From the NCBI RefSeq assembly GCF_042466685.1, contig NZ_CP170448.1, positions 558,001 through 622,000 on the forward strand: a stretch of DNA of 64,000 bases, given 5' to 3'. The translations under genes and the position numbers were made by a program. The stretch comes from Vreelandella sp042466685. GTDB lineage: Bacteria; Pseudomonadota; Gammaproteobacteria; Pseudomonadales; Halomonadaceae. Below, piece by piece: positions 8,954 through 18,988 of this stretch. Below the pieces are notes generated by a model. The model had not been told where the DNA came from. It saw only the letters and a list, made by a program, of their open reading frames with translations, and made no database searches. Position 1 is the stretch's first letter. Each line of letters opens with the position of its first letter.

Positions 8954-9717
8954 TACATCCTACTGCACTGGTCGACCCGACGGCGCGCCTTGCCGACGAC
9001 GTTGAGGTAGGCCCTTTTAGCATTATCGGCCCCGGCGTCACTATCGGCGCGGGCTCGGTGATTGGCCCCCATGTGGTGGTTAAAGGCCCCACCACGCTGG
9101 GTGAGCGCACGCGTATTTTTCAGTTTGCCTCAGTAGGCGAAGATTGCCAGGATAAAAAGTACGCAGGTGAGCCTACACGGTTAGTGATGGGGGACGATAA
9201 TGTGATCCGCGAAGGTGCTACGCTTCACCGTGGCACTGTACAGGATCGCGGTGAAACCACCATTGGTTCGCGCAATCTGTTTATGGCCTACGTGCATGTC
9301 GGCCATGACTGTGTGATTGGTAACGACTGTATTTTGGCCAATCAGGTTACCCTGGCGGGCCATGTCACCGTCGGTGATCATGCTATTTTGGGTGGTCTGG
9401 CGGCAGTTCATCAATTCTGCCACTTTGGCGATCACGCCATGGCCGGTGGTGGCTCGATCATTACCAAAGACACGCCTGCCTATATCATGATTAATGGCAA
9501 CCCGGCGGAAGCGCGGGGCCTTAATCTGGTGGGGTTAAAGCGCCGAGGCTTTAGCCGCGATGCGATTAGTGCTTTAACCGCCGCTTATAAAATGGTCTAC
9601 CGACAAGGACTAACCACTGAGCAGGCACTAGCCGAAATGCGTAGCCGTTTTGATCTGCCTGAAATTGAGCATTTTGCCGCCTCTATTGAGCGTTCGACCC
9701 GCGGTATTACCCGCTAA
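8950..9717 (+). CDS. lpxA: Acyl-ACP--UDP-N-acetylglucosamine O-acyltransferase
   Basis: First enzyme of lipid A synthesis: transfers a 3-hydroxyacyl chain to the 3-OH of UDP-GlcNAc. It is a left-handed beta helix of hexapeptide repeats over about residues 1-190 followed by a helical C-terminal domain. The catalytic-His region is YVHVGHDC, and the MINGNPAEARGLN stretch is typical. I chose the TTG at 8950, which overlaps the fabZ stop (TTGA) and has AGGAAGG just upstream; this gives 255 aa. A TTG at 8929 would add seven residues and cannot be excluded. Confidence 0.93.
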   Translation: MIHPTALVDPTARLADDVEVGPFSIIGPGVTIGAGSVIGPHVVVKGPTTLGERTRIFQFASVGEDCQDKKYAGEPTRLVMGDDNVIREGATLHRGTVQDRGETTIGSRNLFMAYVHVGHDCVIGNDCILANQVTLAGHVTVGDHAILGGLAAVHQFCHFGDHAMAGGGSIITKDTPAYIMINGNPAEARGLNLVGLKRRGFSRDAISALTAAYKMVYRQGLTTEQALAEMRSRFDLPEIEHFAASIERSTRGITR

Positions 9718-9734
9718 TCCATGCTGACTCTCCT

Positions 9735-10907
9735 ATGACCCTGCAACGCGTCTATCTCGTGGCCGGAGAGCTCTCCGGCGATATTCTTGGCGCTGGTCTG
9801 ATGCGCGAGCTTAAAGCACGCCACCCTGGCGTCGAGTTCCGCGGCATTGGCGGCCCGCGCATGCAGGCAGAGGGCATGGAGAGCCGTTTTCCTTTAGAGA
9901 CCCTCGCGGTGATGGGGCTGGTTGAAGTACTTAAGCACCTCCCCGAACTGATCCGTGTACGGCGCACCCTAAAAGCTGAAGCGTTAGCTTGGCAGCCCGA
10001 TATCATGCTCGGCATCGATGCGCCTGACTTCAATCTAGGCCTTGAGCGCCAGCTTCGCGAAGCGGGCATTACCACCGCTCACTACGTGAGTCCTTCCGTA
10101 TGGGCGTGGCGCCAGGGGCGGGTAAAAGGCATCGCCAAATCGGTAGACGGCATGCTCACGCTGCTGCCCTTTGAGGCCGCCTTCTATCGTGAACACCGTG
10201 TCCCCGTCGCCTTTGTGGGCCATCCCCTGGCCGACGAAATGGCACTGGAGAATGATCGGGTTGCCACCCGGCAGGCGCTGGAACTGGCGCCAGATAGCCA
10301 GGTGTTGGCGCTGCTGCCGGGCTCCCGGGCCAATGAAATTCGTTTTCTAGGCGACACCTTTCTTGCCGCCGCTGAAAAGCTCTGTCAGCGCCACCCTGCG
10401 CTGCAGGTAGTGATCCCTGCGGCCACCGCTGATCGCCGCCGGGAAATCAGCGCCCTGCTGGCTAATTACTCCCTGCTGGCAGAGCGTACTGCGCTGCTGG
10501 ATGGTCAGGCCCGTGAGGCGATGGTGGCGAGCGATGTGGTACTGCTGGCCTCGGGCACCGCCGCGCTGGAAGCCATGCTGTGTCATCGCACCATGCTAGT
10601 GGCCTATAAAATGGCGCCGATGACTCACTGGCTGGCCAAGCGAATGGTCAAAACCCAGTGGGTATCACTGCCCAATTTGATCGCCCAGGAGACGCTGGTG
10701 CCTGAGCTGATTCAGGACGCGGCCTCGCCTGAAGCCATTGCTGACCAGCTCAGCGCCATGCTGGCGGACGAGTTGAGCCGCCACGCCTTGGAAACACGCT
10801 TTGCCGAGATGCACGCTACCCTTCAGCGCAACGCCAGCCGTCGCGCCGCTGAGGCCATTGGCCTTCTCGCCGCAGGTCAGCCGCTGGAGCGTGTTGATGG
10901 CGAATAA
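9735..10907 (+). CDS. lpxB: Lipid-A-disaccharide synthase
   Basis: GT19 glycosyltransferase that condenses UDP-2,3-diacylglucosamine with lipid X to form the lipid A disaccharide at the inner-membrane surface. It has the N-terminal GELSGDILGAGLM motif, GIDAPDFNL in the middle and the donor-site motif LPGSRANEI. 390 aa is typical. The start is 17 nt after lpxA and the last 11 nt overlap rnhB. Confidence 0.96.
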   Translation: MTLQRVYLVAGELSGDILGAGLMRELKARHPGVEFRGIGGPRMQAEGMESRFPLETLAVMGLVEVLKHLPELIRVRRTLKAEALAWQPDIMLGIDAPDFNLGLERQLREAGITTAHYVSPSVWAWRQGRVKGIAKSVDGMLTLLPFEAAFYREHRVPVAFVGHPLADEMALENDRVATRQALELAPDSQVLALLPGSRANEIRFLGDTFLAAAEKLCQRHPALQVVIPAATADRRREISALLANYSLLAERTALLDGQAREAMVASDVVLLASGTAALEAMLCHRTMLVAYKMAPMTHWLAKRMVKTQWVSLPNLIAQETLVPELIQDAASPEAIADQLSAMLADELSRHALETRFAEMHATLQRNASRRAAEAIGLLAAGQPLERVDGE

Positions 10908-11544
10908 GGCGATGGCAACCGCGCGCTGGCTGATTGAGCACAAGGATTTTCCACCGCTAGAGATTGCCTATCATGGGGAGCGGCTAGCGGGGGTGGACGA
11001 AGTGGGGCGCGGGCCGTTGATTGGCAGCGTGGTGGCCGCTGCCGTCATTCTTGATCCCGCTCAACCGATTGCCGGCCTCACTGACTCGAAAAAGTTGACG
11101 GCGCGCAGGCGTGAAGGATTGGATCGCCAGATTCGCGAACGAGCGTTAGCCTTTGCCGTAGCAGAGGCCAGCGCGGCGGAAGTGGATGCGTTGAATATTT
11201 ACCACGCCACCCACTTGGCCATGCGTCGTGCCATTGATGCGCTGGCACCGGCGGCAGAGTATCTACTCGTCGATGGCAACAAATTACCTGGCCATCTGCT
11301 GCCCGGCCAGGCCGTGGTAAAGGGCGATTCACGCCACTGTGCCATTGCCGCGGCGTCGATTTTAGCTAAGGTCGCTCGCGACGCGCAGATGGTTGCCTTG
11401 GATGAGTGCTATCCTGAGTATGGATTTGCGCGCCATAAAGGCTACCCGACCAAAGAGCATCTGGCGGCGCTTGCCGCCCACGGGCCACTGGCCGAACATC
11501 GGCGTAGCTTCGCGCCGGTGCAGCGTCAGTTGGCGCTGCTTTAA
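10897..11544 (+). CDS. rnhB: Ribonuclease HII
   Basis: Nicks the RNA strand of RNA/DNA hybrids, including single misincorporated ribonucleotides, and so starts ribonucleotide excision repair. The metal-binding DEVGRG is at residues 34-39 (Asp34, Glu35), with the third acidic residue in VDGNK and a fourth in the VARDAQM region. I chose ATG 10897 (GGAG 7 nt upstream, inside lpxB), giving 215 aa; ATG 10912 is an alternative. The lpxB-rnhB-dnaE order is conserved in gammaproteobacteria. Confidence 0.94.
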   Translation: MANKAMATARWLIEHKDFPPLEIAYHGERLAGVDEVGRGPLIGSVVAAAVILDPAQPIAGLTDSKKLTARRREGLDRQIRERALAFAVAEASAAEVDALNIYHATHLAMRRAIDALAPAAEYLLVDGNKLPGHLLPGQAVVKGDSRHCAIAAASILAKVARDAQMVALDECYPEYGFARHKGYPTKEHLAALAAHGPLAEHRRSFAPVQRQLALL

Positions 11545-11592
11545 CGTATTTTTTTCTTCACCTAGTTTGCCTAGCGTTTTGTTGAGAGTCCC

Positions 11593-14500
11593 ATGACACT
11601 TCCGTTCGTTCATTTACGTTTGCACAGTGAATACTCCCTGGTCGATGGCTTAGTGAAGCTAAAGTCGCTGGTCAGCACCACGGCTGAACGGGCGATGCCA
11701 GCGCTGGCCTTGACCGATGAAGCTAATCTCTTTGGTCTGGTGAAATTTTACAAAGCCGCCCAGGGGGCGGGGCTAAAGCCAATCATTGGCAGCGATTTAT
11801 GGCTGCACAACCCCCACGACGAGTCGCACCCTTATCGGCTAACGCTGTTGGCGATGAATGACGTTGGCTACCGCAACCTGACCGAGCTGATCTCGAAAGG
11901 TTGGACCCATGGCCAGCGCCAGGGGCGCGCGATTCTCGATAAACAGTGGGTGCTGGAGCAGAGCGAGGGCTTGATTGCACTCTCCGGTGCCCGGGAGGGC
12001 GAGATTGGCCGTCACCTGCTGTCTGATCACGAACAGGAGGCGCGGGTACTACTTGAAGAGTGGCAGGCGGCATTTCCAGACCGGTTTTATCTGGAGCTGG
12101 TTCGCACCGGGCGAGCGTTGGAAGAGGCCTGCGTTCACGCCAGCGTCAAGCTGGCCATTGAGACAGGCACGCCAGTGGTGGCGACCAACGATGTGCGCTT
12201 TCTTGAGCGTGACGATTATTGGGCGCACGAAACCCGCGTCGCCATCGGTGAAGGTAAAGCGCTGGACGACCCGCGCCGCGAACGCCGCTATACCGAAGAG
12301 CAGTACCTAAAAAGCCCCGACGAGATGGCGGCGCTGTTTGCCGATATCCCCGAAGCGCTGGAAAACAGCGTGATGATCGCCGAGCGCTGCAGCGTGGATG
12401 TGCGCCTGGGCGAGATTTTCCTGCCCGAGTTCGGCATTCCCGAAGGCATGACTCAGGACGAGTTCTTTCGTAAGGTCTCCCATGACGGTTTAACCGAGCG
12501 GTTGGATTTTCTGTTTCCCGCTGAGCGCTACCCTCGCGACAGTGAAGAGTACCGGGCAATCGACCAGCGCTACCGCGACCGGCTAGAGTTTGAGCTCAAC
12601 GTTATTATCCAGATGGGCTTTCCTGGCTACTTCCTGATCGTAATGGACTTTATCCAGTGGGCTAAAGATAACGGTGTGCCGGTTGGTCCCGGGCGGGGGT
12701 CTGGTGCTGGTTCGCTGGTGGCCTACGCACAGAAGATCACGGATTTAGACCCGATTGGTTACGACCTGCTGTTCGAGCGCTTTTTGAACCCTGAACGTGT
12801 CTCGATGCCCGACTTTGACGTCGACTTCTGCATGGAGAAACGCGACAAAGTGATTGAGTACGTGGCCGAGCGCTACGGACGTAACGCGGTTTCTCAGATT
12901 GTCACTTTTGGCACCATGGCGGCCAAGGCAGTGGTGCGTGACGTGGCCCGTGCCCAGGGGCGCCCCTACTCGTTGGGTGACAAACTCTCCAAACTGATTC
13001 CCTTTGAAGTGGGCATGACCCTGGCCAAAGCGATTGAGCAGGAACCCGCGCTCAAAGAGTTTGTCGGCAACGACGACGAAGCCGAAGAGATCTGGGAGAT
13101 GGCGCTCAAGCTTGAGGGCACCACCCGGGGTACCGGCAAGCACGCTGGGGGCGTGGTTATCGCCCCCACCAAACTGACTGACTTCTCCCCGCTGCTCTGC
13201 GATGAAGATGGCTCGGGTTTAGTTGTACAGTTCGATAAAAACGATATTGAAGAGGCCGGGCTGGTCAAGTTTGACTTCCTGGGCCTACGCACGCTGACGA
13301 TTATCGACTGGGCGCTGGAGATGGTCGATAAAGTGCGCAGTGTTAATGGTCAGGGGCCGCTCAATATCGACAGCATCCCGCTGGACGACTCGCCGACCTT
13401 CGAGATGCTCAAGCGCGCTGAGACCACCGCGGTCTTCCAGCTTGAATCCCGCGGCATGAAGGAACTGATCAAGCGCCTGCTGCCCGACTCCCTGGACGAC
13501 ATGATCGCCCTGGTGGCGTTGTTCCGCCCAGGCCCCTTGCAGTCGGGCATGGTCGATGACTTTATCAACCGTAAGCACGGGCGGGCCGAAGTCTCTTATC
13601 CACACCCGGATTACCAGCACGAGCTGTTGAAACCTGTCTTGGCGCCCACCTACGGCATCATTCTCTACCAAGAGCAGGTCATGCAGATCGCTCAGGTAAT
13701 GGCGGGTTACAGCCTCGGCCAAGCCGATATGCTGCGCCGTGCCATGGGTAAGAAAAAGCCTGAGGAGATGGCCAAGCAGCGCGATGGCTTTATGGAGGGC
13801 TGTGCCGCCAACGGTATCGATAAAGACCTGGCCGGTAATATCTTTGACCTGGTAGAGAAATTCGCCGGTTACGGCTTTAACAAATCGCACTCGGCTGCCT
13901 ACGCGCTGGTCTCTTACCAAACCGCGTGGCTGAAAGCTCACTATCCAGGGCCCTTTATGGCCGCCGTTATGTCCACGGAAATGGACAACCTGGATAAAGT
14001 GGTACCGCTGATTGAGGAGTGCCGCAACCTCCGCCTCACCGTGACGCCGCCGAACGTCAACGTGGGTGGCTACAAGTTCACCGTCGATACCGATGCTCGG
14101 GTGGTCTATGGGCTAGGCGCCATTCGCGGCGTCGGTGAGGGCCCCATTGGCGCTATTGTCGAAGCCCGAGAGGCAGATGGCCCTTTCAAAGATATCTTTG
14201 ATTTCTGCCGTCGCATTGATCCCAAGCGGATGAATAAGCGTACCCTGGAAGCGCTGATTCGCTCTGGCGCGCTGGATACCTTAGGCCCCAATCGTGCGGT
14301 GCTGTTTGCGGCAATGGAAGACGCGCTTAAAGCCGCCGCGCAGAACCATACCAATCAGAACCTGGGCATACTGGACATGTTTGGGGATGCGTTCGCCGTT
14401 GACGATGAAAGCGACGGTGACAGTAACGTTTATGCCGAGTATATCAACGCCCGTGAGTGGACGGATCGCGAACGACTTTCAGGGGAGAAAGACACCCTGG

Positions 14501-15105
14501 GACTCTACCTCACGGGGCACCCAATTGATGAGTACGAGCGTGAGTTAAAGCGCTTTGTGTCTACCCGGATCAGCGATCTGAAACCCTCCCGCGATCCCCA
14601 GCGCGTGGCTGGACTCGTGGTCGGCGTGCGCACCATGAAGTCCAAGCGTGGCGATACCATGGCATTTATCACCCTGGATGATCGCACCGGGCGTATTGAA
14701 GCCTCCCTGTTTGGCGAGCTATTTGAGCAACTGCGCGGTCAGATTGAGGCAGACCAGGTGTTAATCGTTGAGGGCGAGGTCTCCAGCGATGAATTCTCTG
14801 GTGGTCTACGCCTGCGCGGTAAAGATGTCACGCCGATGGTGGCGGCGCGCATTCGCTATGGCCAGGCAGTGGAACTAGCGCTGGACGCGGGGCAGATCAA
14901 TGGTCGTTTAATTGAAACCCTGCGCGACAGCCTGACGCCGTATCGCGATCAAGAGGGCTTGCCGGTGCGGCTGCACTATCGCCACCCGGAGGCAGTGGCT
15001 TGGCTGGAACTCGCCGATGAGTGGAAAGTGGCACCGAGCGACGACTTACTGCTGGCGCTGCAGGATGTCCAGGGCCAGGCAGGCGTTCAGCTACGCTATC
15101 GATAA
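11593..15105 (+). CDS. dnaE: DNA polymerase III subunit alpha
   Basis: Catalytic subunit of the replicative polymerase, family C, 1170 aa against 1160 in E. coli. The N-terminal PHP domain begins at HLRLHSEYS. The palm motif PDFDVDF places two catalytic Asp near residues 407 and 409, and the third lies in the PGPLQSGMVDDF region. The fingers, the beta-clamp-binding segment and the C-terminal OB fold (about 1000-1080) follow. It starts 48 nt after rnhB. Confidence 0.97.
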   Translation: MTLPFVHLRLHSEYSLVDGLVKLKSLVSTTAERAMPALALTDEANLFGLVKFYKAAQGAGLKPIIGSDLWLHNPHDESHPYRLTLLAMNDVGYRNLTELISKGWTHGQRQGRAILDKQWVLEQSEGLIALSGAREGEIGRHLLSDHEQEARVLLEEWQAAFPDRFYLELVRTGRALEEACVHASVKLAIETGTPVVATNDVRFLERDDYWAHETRVAIGEGKALDDPRRERRYTEEQYLKSPDEMAALFADIPEALENSVMIAERCSVDVRLGEIFLPEFGIPEGMTQDEFFRKVSHDGLTERLDFLFPAERYPRDSEEYRAIDQRYRDRLEFELNVIIQMGFPGYFLIVMDFIQWAKDNGVPVGPGRGSGAGSLVAYAQKITDLDPIGYDLLFERFLNPERVSMPDFDVDFCMEKRDKVIEYVAERYGRNAVSQIVTFGTMAAKAVVRDVARAQGRPYSLGDKLSKLIPFEVGMTLAKAIEQEPALKEFVGNDDEAEEIWEMALKLEGTTRGTGKHAGGVVIAPTKLTDFSPLLCDEDGSGLVVQFDKNDIEEAGLVKFDFLGLRTLTIIDWALEMVDKVRSVNGQGPLNIDSIPLDDSPTFEMLKRAETTAVFQLESRGMKELIKRLLPDSLDDMIALVALFRPGPLQSGMVDDFINRKHGRAEVSYPHPDYQHELLKPVLAPTYGIILYQEQVMQIAQVMAGYSLGQADMLRRAMGKKKPEEMAKQRDGFMEGCAANGIDKDLAGNIFDLVEKFAGYGFNKSHSAAYALVSYQTAWLKAHYPGPFMAAVMSTEMDNLDKVVPLIEECRNLRLTVTPPNVNVGGYKFTVDTDARVVYGLGAIRGVGEGPIGAIVEAREADGPFKDIFDFCRRIDPKRMNKRTLEALIRSGALDTLGPNRAVLFAAMEDALKAAAQNHTNQNLGILDMFGDAFAVDDESDGDSNVYAEYINAREWTDRERLSGEKDTLGLYLTGHPIDEYERELKRFVSTRISDLKPSRDPQRVAGLVVGVRTMKSKRGDTMAFITLDDRTGRIEASLFGELFEQLRGQIEADQVLIVEGEVSSDEFSGGLRLRGKDVTPMVAARIRYGQAVELALDAGQINGRLIETLRDSLTPYRDQEGLPVRLHYRHPEAVAWLELADEWKVAPSDDLLLALQDVQGQAGVQLRYR

Positions 15106-15128
15106 AGTGTGACAGAAGGGCGCTTACC

Positions 15129-15156
15129 TTGCGTGGCAGGGTCAGGGTGCGATAAT
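15129..15156 (+). promoter_or_regulatory. Possible promoter for accA-tilS
   Basis: TTGCGT (15129-15134) and GATAAT (15151-15156) lie 16 nt apart in the 101-base gap between dnaE and accA. The -10 matches the consensus well and the -35 only moderately. Confidence 0.4.
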
Positions 15157-15206
15157 ACATATTTTGATCAGGCTTGTTTTTGACAGGCAGCTTACAGGCA
15201 GAGCCG

Positions 15207-16163
15207 ATGAATCCTAATTATCTCGATTTTGAACAGCCGATTGCCGAACTACAGGCAAAAATAGAGGAGCTGCGTTTAGTTAGCTCCGATAGCCAAGTAA
15301 ACCTTTCCGACGAGATTGCTCGGCTGGAAGAGAAGAGCCGCAAGCTGACGGAATCGATCTTCAAGGATTTGACTCCTTGGCAGGTTTCGCAGATCTCACG
15401 GCACCCCCAGCGCCCCTACACGCTGGACTATCTCGAACACATCTTCACCGACTTTGATGAGCTGCACGGCGATCGCAACTTCGCCGATGATGCGGCGCTG
15501 GTCGGTGGCATCGCACGCTTGAACGATGCCCCGGTGATGGTGATTGGTCATCAAAAAGGCCGCGATGTAAAAGAGAAGGTGCGCCGCAACTTCGGTATGC
15601 CGCGGCCAGAAGGCTATCGCAAAGCGTGCCGCCTGATGGAAATGGCCGAGCGCTTTAAAATGCCGGTGCTGACCTTTATCGACACCCCAGGCGCCTACCC
15701 AGGCATTGACGCAGAAGAGCGCGGTCAGTCCGAGGCTATCGCCTATAACCTGGCCGTGATGTCGCGTCTGAAAACGCCGATTATTTCCACCGTGGTGGGC
15801 GAAGGTGGTTCCGGCGGCGCGCTGGCCATTGGTGTCTGCGATGAGCTGCAGATGCTGCAGTACTCTACTTACTCGGTTATTTCACCGGAAGGCTGCGCCT
15901 CAATTTTGTGGAAAAGCGCTGAAAAAGCCTCTGAAGCGGCCCAAGCCATGGGAATTACCGCCGAACGCTTAAAAGAGCTGGGCTTTGTCGATTCACTGAT
16001 CAAAGAGCCCCTCGGCGGCTCCCATCGCCACCCGCTGACCACCGCGGAGCGGGTCAAAGAGGCGCTGACCGCCAGCTTGGAGCGTCTGCAGGTGATGGAC
16101 ACCGACGCACTGCTGGAGCGTCGCTATAAGCGTTTAATGAGCTATGGCGCCCCAGCTGCTTAA
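15207..16163 (+). CDS. accA: Acetyl-CoA carboxylase carboxyltransferase subunit alpha
   Basis: With AccD forms the carboxyltransferase half of acetyl-CoA carboxylase, moving CO2 from carboxybiotin to acetyl-CoA to give malonyl-CoA for fatty-acid synthesis. The protein starts MNPNYLDFEQPIAELQ at ATG 15207 and is 318 aa, as in E. coli (319). The crotonase-type core carries FIDTPGAYPGIDAEERGQSEAIA and GEGGSGGALAIGV. An upstream in-frame TTG gives an 11-residue extension with no family support. It overlaps tilS by 20 nt. Confidence 0.97.
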   Translation: MNPNYLDFEQPIAELQAKIEELRLVSSDSQVNLSDEIARLEEKSRKLTESIFKDLTPWQVSQISRHPQRPYTLDYLEHIFTDFDELHGDRNFADDAALVGGIARLNDAPVMVIGHQKGRDVKEKVRRNFGMPRPEGYRKACRLMEMAERFKMPVLTFIDTPGAYPGIDAEERGQSEAIAYNLAVMSRLKTPIISTVVGEGGSGGALAIGVCDELQMLQYSTYSVISPEGCASILWKSAEKASEAAQAMGITAERLKELGFVDSLIKEPLGGSHRHPLTTAERVKEALTASLERLQVMDTDALLERRYKRLMSYGAPAA

Positions 16164-17460
16164 TAAACTGCAAGGCCTGCTCAACGACGCCCTGGCGGAA
16201 ACCCCGCCGGGGCGCTCTATTTGGGTGGCCCTCTCGGGCGGCTTGGACTCCTGTCTGCTGCTCGCCTTAGCTGCGCAGGTCTGTACACAAGCAGGCCATC
16301 CTTTGCGGGCTATCCACATTAATCACGGCTTACAGGCGGCGGCAGAGACCTTCCAAGCGCACGCTCAAACTCTCTGCGACCGCTTGAACTTGCCGCTAAC
16401 GGTGGTCAATGTGGCGGTAGATGCACAAGGAGAAGGTATCGAAGGCGCCGCCCGCACTGCCCGCTATAAGGCGTTTTCTGCCACCCTTGCCGCGGGCGAT
16501 ACCCTCTGGCTGGCCCAGCACCAGGATGACCAGGCGGAAACCTTTCTGCTCGCCGCCCTACGTGGCAGCGGACTGCCTGGCCTGGCGAGCATGCCATTTC
16601 GGCGCGACGCCCAGGGCATTACCGTGGTGCGCCCATGGCTCAGCGTGCGCCAGGCTGAACTGAAAGCTGCAGCAGCGTTGCTCGATTTGAGCTGGTGTGA
16701 AGATCCCACCAATCAGGATGTTCGCTTTGATCGCAACCGCCTGCGTCACCGGCTAATGCCCGCGTTACGTGAGCGCTGGCCAACGGCCGACACAGCCCTG
16801 GCGAACAGTGCTGCCCATGTTGGCGAAGCGGATCTGTTGCTGCGCGAATACGCCCAAGAAGAGTTGCACCGCTTACGGCTCGATAGCCCATACCTTGGTT
16901 CCTGCCTCGACGCGACTGCATTGGGCGAGCGCCCCCGGGCACGCCAGCGACTGCTGGTACGCACGCTATGCCAGCGGCAAGGCTTGCCGACACCGCCCCA
17001 GAAGCGCCTAAAGAGCCTTCTTGAGCAGCTATCAGCCAAAGCGGATGCAGCGGTTTGCGTTGCGTGGCCGGGCGCCCAGGCGCGCTTGTGGCGCCAGCGG
17101 CTCTATCTGTTGGCACCGCTTGCACCGCTCCCGGCTTGGGAAGCTCACTGGGATGGTCAAACGCCACTGGAAACGCCCCTTGGGCCGTTAGGCTGGCAGG
17201 TGGTCGTGCTAAAACAGCCGCCTCAGCCCCAGGTCTTGAAAGCGACCTGGCGGCAGGGTGGGGAGGTGATTCAACTGCCCAAGCGAGGACGGCGGGATCT
17301 AAAGCGGTTACTGCAAGAGACGGACATTCCCCCCTGGGAACGCGAACGGCTAGTGGTCATCATGCAGGCCGGGGCTTGTATTGGCGTCATACGTCCCCCT
17401 GCGCAGCTGTTATGGCAGGCAGAGGGTGCTCGCTTTACGTCTCTTAATGTGCCTGTTTAA
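16144..17460 (+). CDS. tilS: tRNA(Ile)-lysidine synthetase
   Basis: Adds lysine to C34 of the CAU-anticodon isoleucine tRNA with ATP, so that it reads AUA codons and is charged with Ile. The N-terminal PP-loop SGGLDS is at residues 31-36, followed by HINHGLQ and the HQDDQAETFLL motif. A TilS middle domain and a C-terminal substrate-binding domain complete 438 aa. It starts within the 3' end of accA and its last 17 nt overlap the end of the convergent ppx gene. Confidence 0.95.
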   Translation: MAPQLLNKLQGLLNDALAETPPGRSIWVALSGGLDSCLLLALAAQVCTQAGHPLRAIHINHGLQAAAETFQAHAQTLCDRLNLPLTVVNVAVDAQGEGIEGAARTARYKAFSATLAAGDTLWLAQHQDDQAETFLLAALRGSGLPGLASMPFRRDAQGITVVRPWLSVRQAELKAAAALLDLSWCEDPTNQDVRFDRNRLRHRLMPALRERWPTADTALANSAAHVGEADLLLREYAQEELHRLRLDSPYLGSCLDATALGERPRARQRLLVRTLCQRQGLPTPPQKRLKSLLEQLSAKADAAVCVAWPGAQARLWRQRLYLLAPLAPLPAWEAHWDGQTPLETPLGPLGWQVVVLKQPPQPQVLKATWRQGGEVIQLPKRGRRDLKRLLQETDIPPWERERLVVIMQAGACIGVIRPPAQLLWQAEGARFTSLNVPV

Positions 17461-18988
17461 TCAACAGTTTAAAACCGGCAGCTTCCATAAAGGCCTGCTC
17501 CTGCTCTAAATCAGTGCTCAGCAGGGTGGGTTCATCATTGGCGGGCAGAGTGATCGTCAGGCTATCGCTGTCGGCGCTTATCTTTGGCAGTGAGGGAGCG
17601 GTTTCCGGGCGTGAATGGTTAAGCAGCACCGCTAAACGCAGCAGTCGGGCAAGTTTTTGGGTAGTCGCCTGCTGCGCCTCGGGCAGGGCCTGCCACTCCT
17701 TGAGCGGAAATTTGCGCCGGTGGGCGCGCACCAGAAACGCCAGTTGGCGCTGTTCAGGTCGTGAAAAGCCAGCGAGATCGGAATGCTCCAACAGGTAGGC
17801 ACCGTGGCGATGAAACTGGCTATGTGAGATCGCCAGGCCGATTTCATGCACATGGCAGGCCCACTGCAAGTAGCGTCCTTGCTCTGGGCTGAGTGACCAG
17901 GCGTGGCGAACCTGGTTAAACAGGCGCGTGGCGGTATCAGCAACGTTCAGCCCTTGGCGGCTATCCACGTCGTAGGTACGCTTCAGCGATTCGAGGCTCT
18001 TGGAGCGTGAATCCTCTGCCGTGTTGCGCCCGGCCATGTCGTAGAGCACGCCTTCACGCAGGGCGCCATCCGCATAGCGCATCTGGGTTAAATCAAAGGC
18101 CTCAAAAATCGCTCCAAGAATGGCAATACCTGCCGGGAAGACTTTGGCGCGGTCGGCTTTAAGCCCATCCAGCACGACTTTATCCAGCTGTTTGCACTTC
18201 AGTAGTCGTTCGCGCAGCTTCTGCAAACCGTCGCGGGTGATAACGCCCTCATGGGGCGTATCGCCGTAGGCATGCAGTACGCTGGCGGCAGCCTTGATGG
18301 TGCCGCTGGAGCCGACCGGGTCGTCCCAGCCCAGGCGTTGGTAGGGGCGCTGAATATTAGCGAGCTCGGAAAGGGCGGCGAGCTCAGCGCGGCGCATGCG
18401 TTTTTCATTTAATTCGCCGTCGGGGAAGAAGCGCCGGGAAAAGGTGACGCAGCCCATGCGCAGGCTTTCCAACGCTTTGGGCTCAAAGGCTTCGCCGATA
18501 ATAAATTCGGTCGAACCACCACCAATATCGACGATTAAGCGGCGGCCATTTTCGGCCAGGGCGTGGGCGGCGCCTAAATAAATTAGCCGCGCTTCCTCGC
18601 GGCCGGCAATAATTTCAATGGCGTGACCTAGCTGCGCCTCGGCGCGCTCGATAAACGCTTGGCTATTATCGGCATCACGCAGCGCGTTAGTGCCGACAAT
18701 GCGCAAATTGGCATCGGTAATATCGTTTAAGAACGGTGCGAAGCGGCCCAGGCAGTCCAATGCGCGCTGCATCGCCTCTTCGCTAAGCAGACCATCATCA
18801 TCTAAGCCCGCGGCAAGCTGAACCTTTTCACCCAAGCGAGCGACCACCTGGAGGCGCTCGTGCTGGTAGTTAGCCACCAGTAGGTGAAAGCTGTTGGAGC
18901 CCAGGTCGATAGCGGCGAAGCGCTGCGGCGCACCGCTGTCTACCTCAGCGGCAGAGGGGGCAATGGGGAGCGTAATGTCCTTGGGCAT
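17444..18988 (-). CDS. ppx: Exopolyphosphatase (Ppx/GppA family)
   Basis: Removes terminal phosphates from long-chain polyphosphate; paralogues (GppA) hydrolyse pppGpp. An actin-like ASKHA fold starts at FAAIDLGSNSFHLL, the second nucleotide motif is VDIGGGSTEFIIGE, and an HD-like helical C-terminal domain contains HVHEIGLAISHSQFHRHG. 514 aa is normal for Ppx. The start has AAGGAA 5 nt upstream. It is convergent with tilS, with overlapping ends and no visible terminator between them. GppA activity cannot be excluded. Confidence 0.92.
   Translation of the reverse strand: MPKDITLPIAPSAAEVDSGAPQRFAAIDLGSNSFHLLVANYQHERLQVVARLGEKVQLAAGLDDDGLLSEEAMQRALDCLGRFAPFLNDITDANLRIVGTNALRDADNSQAFIERAEAQLGHAIEIIAGREEARLIYLGAAHALAENGRRLIVDIGGGSTEFIIGEAFEPKALESLRMGCVTFSRRFFPDGELNEKRMRRAELAALSELANIQRPYQRLGWDDPVGSSGTIKAAASVLHAYGDTPHEGVITRDGLQKLRERLLKCKQLDKVVLDGLKADRAKVFPAGIAILGAIFEAFDLTQMRYADGALREGVLYDMAGRNTAEDSRSKSLESLKRTYDVDSRQGLNVADTATRLFNQVRHAWSLSPEQGRYLQWACHVHEIGLAISHSQFHRHGAYLLEHSDLAGFSRPEQRQLAFLVRAHRRKFPLKEWQALPEAQQATTQKLARLLRLAVLLNHSRPETAPSLPKISADSDSLTITLPANDEPTLLSTDLEQEQAFMEAAGFKLLIKQAH

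Noticed and set aside
13285..13941. 218-aa minus-strand frame inside dnaE
   Set aside because: It lies wholly within the conserved polymerase core and its composition mirrors the antisense of dnaE. No ribosome site or family motif.
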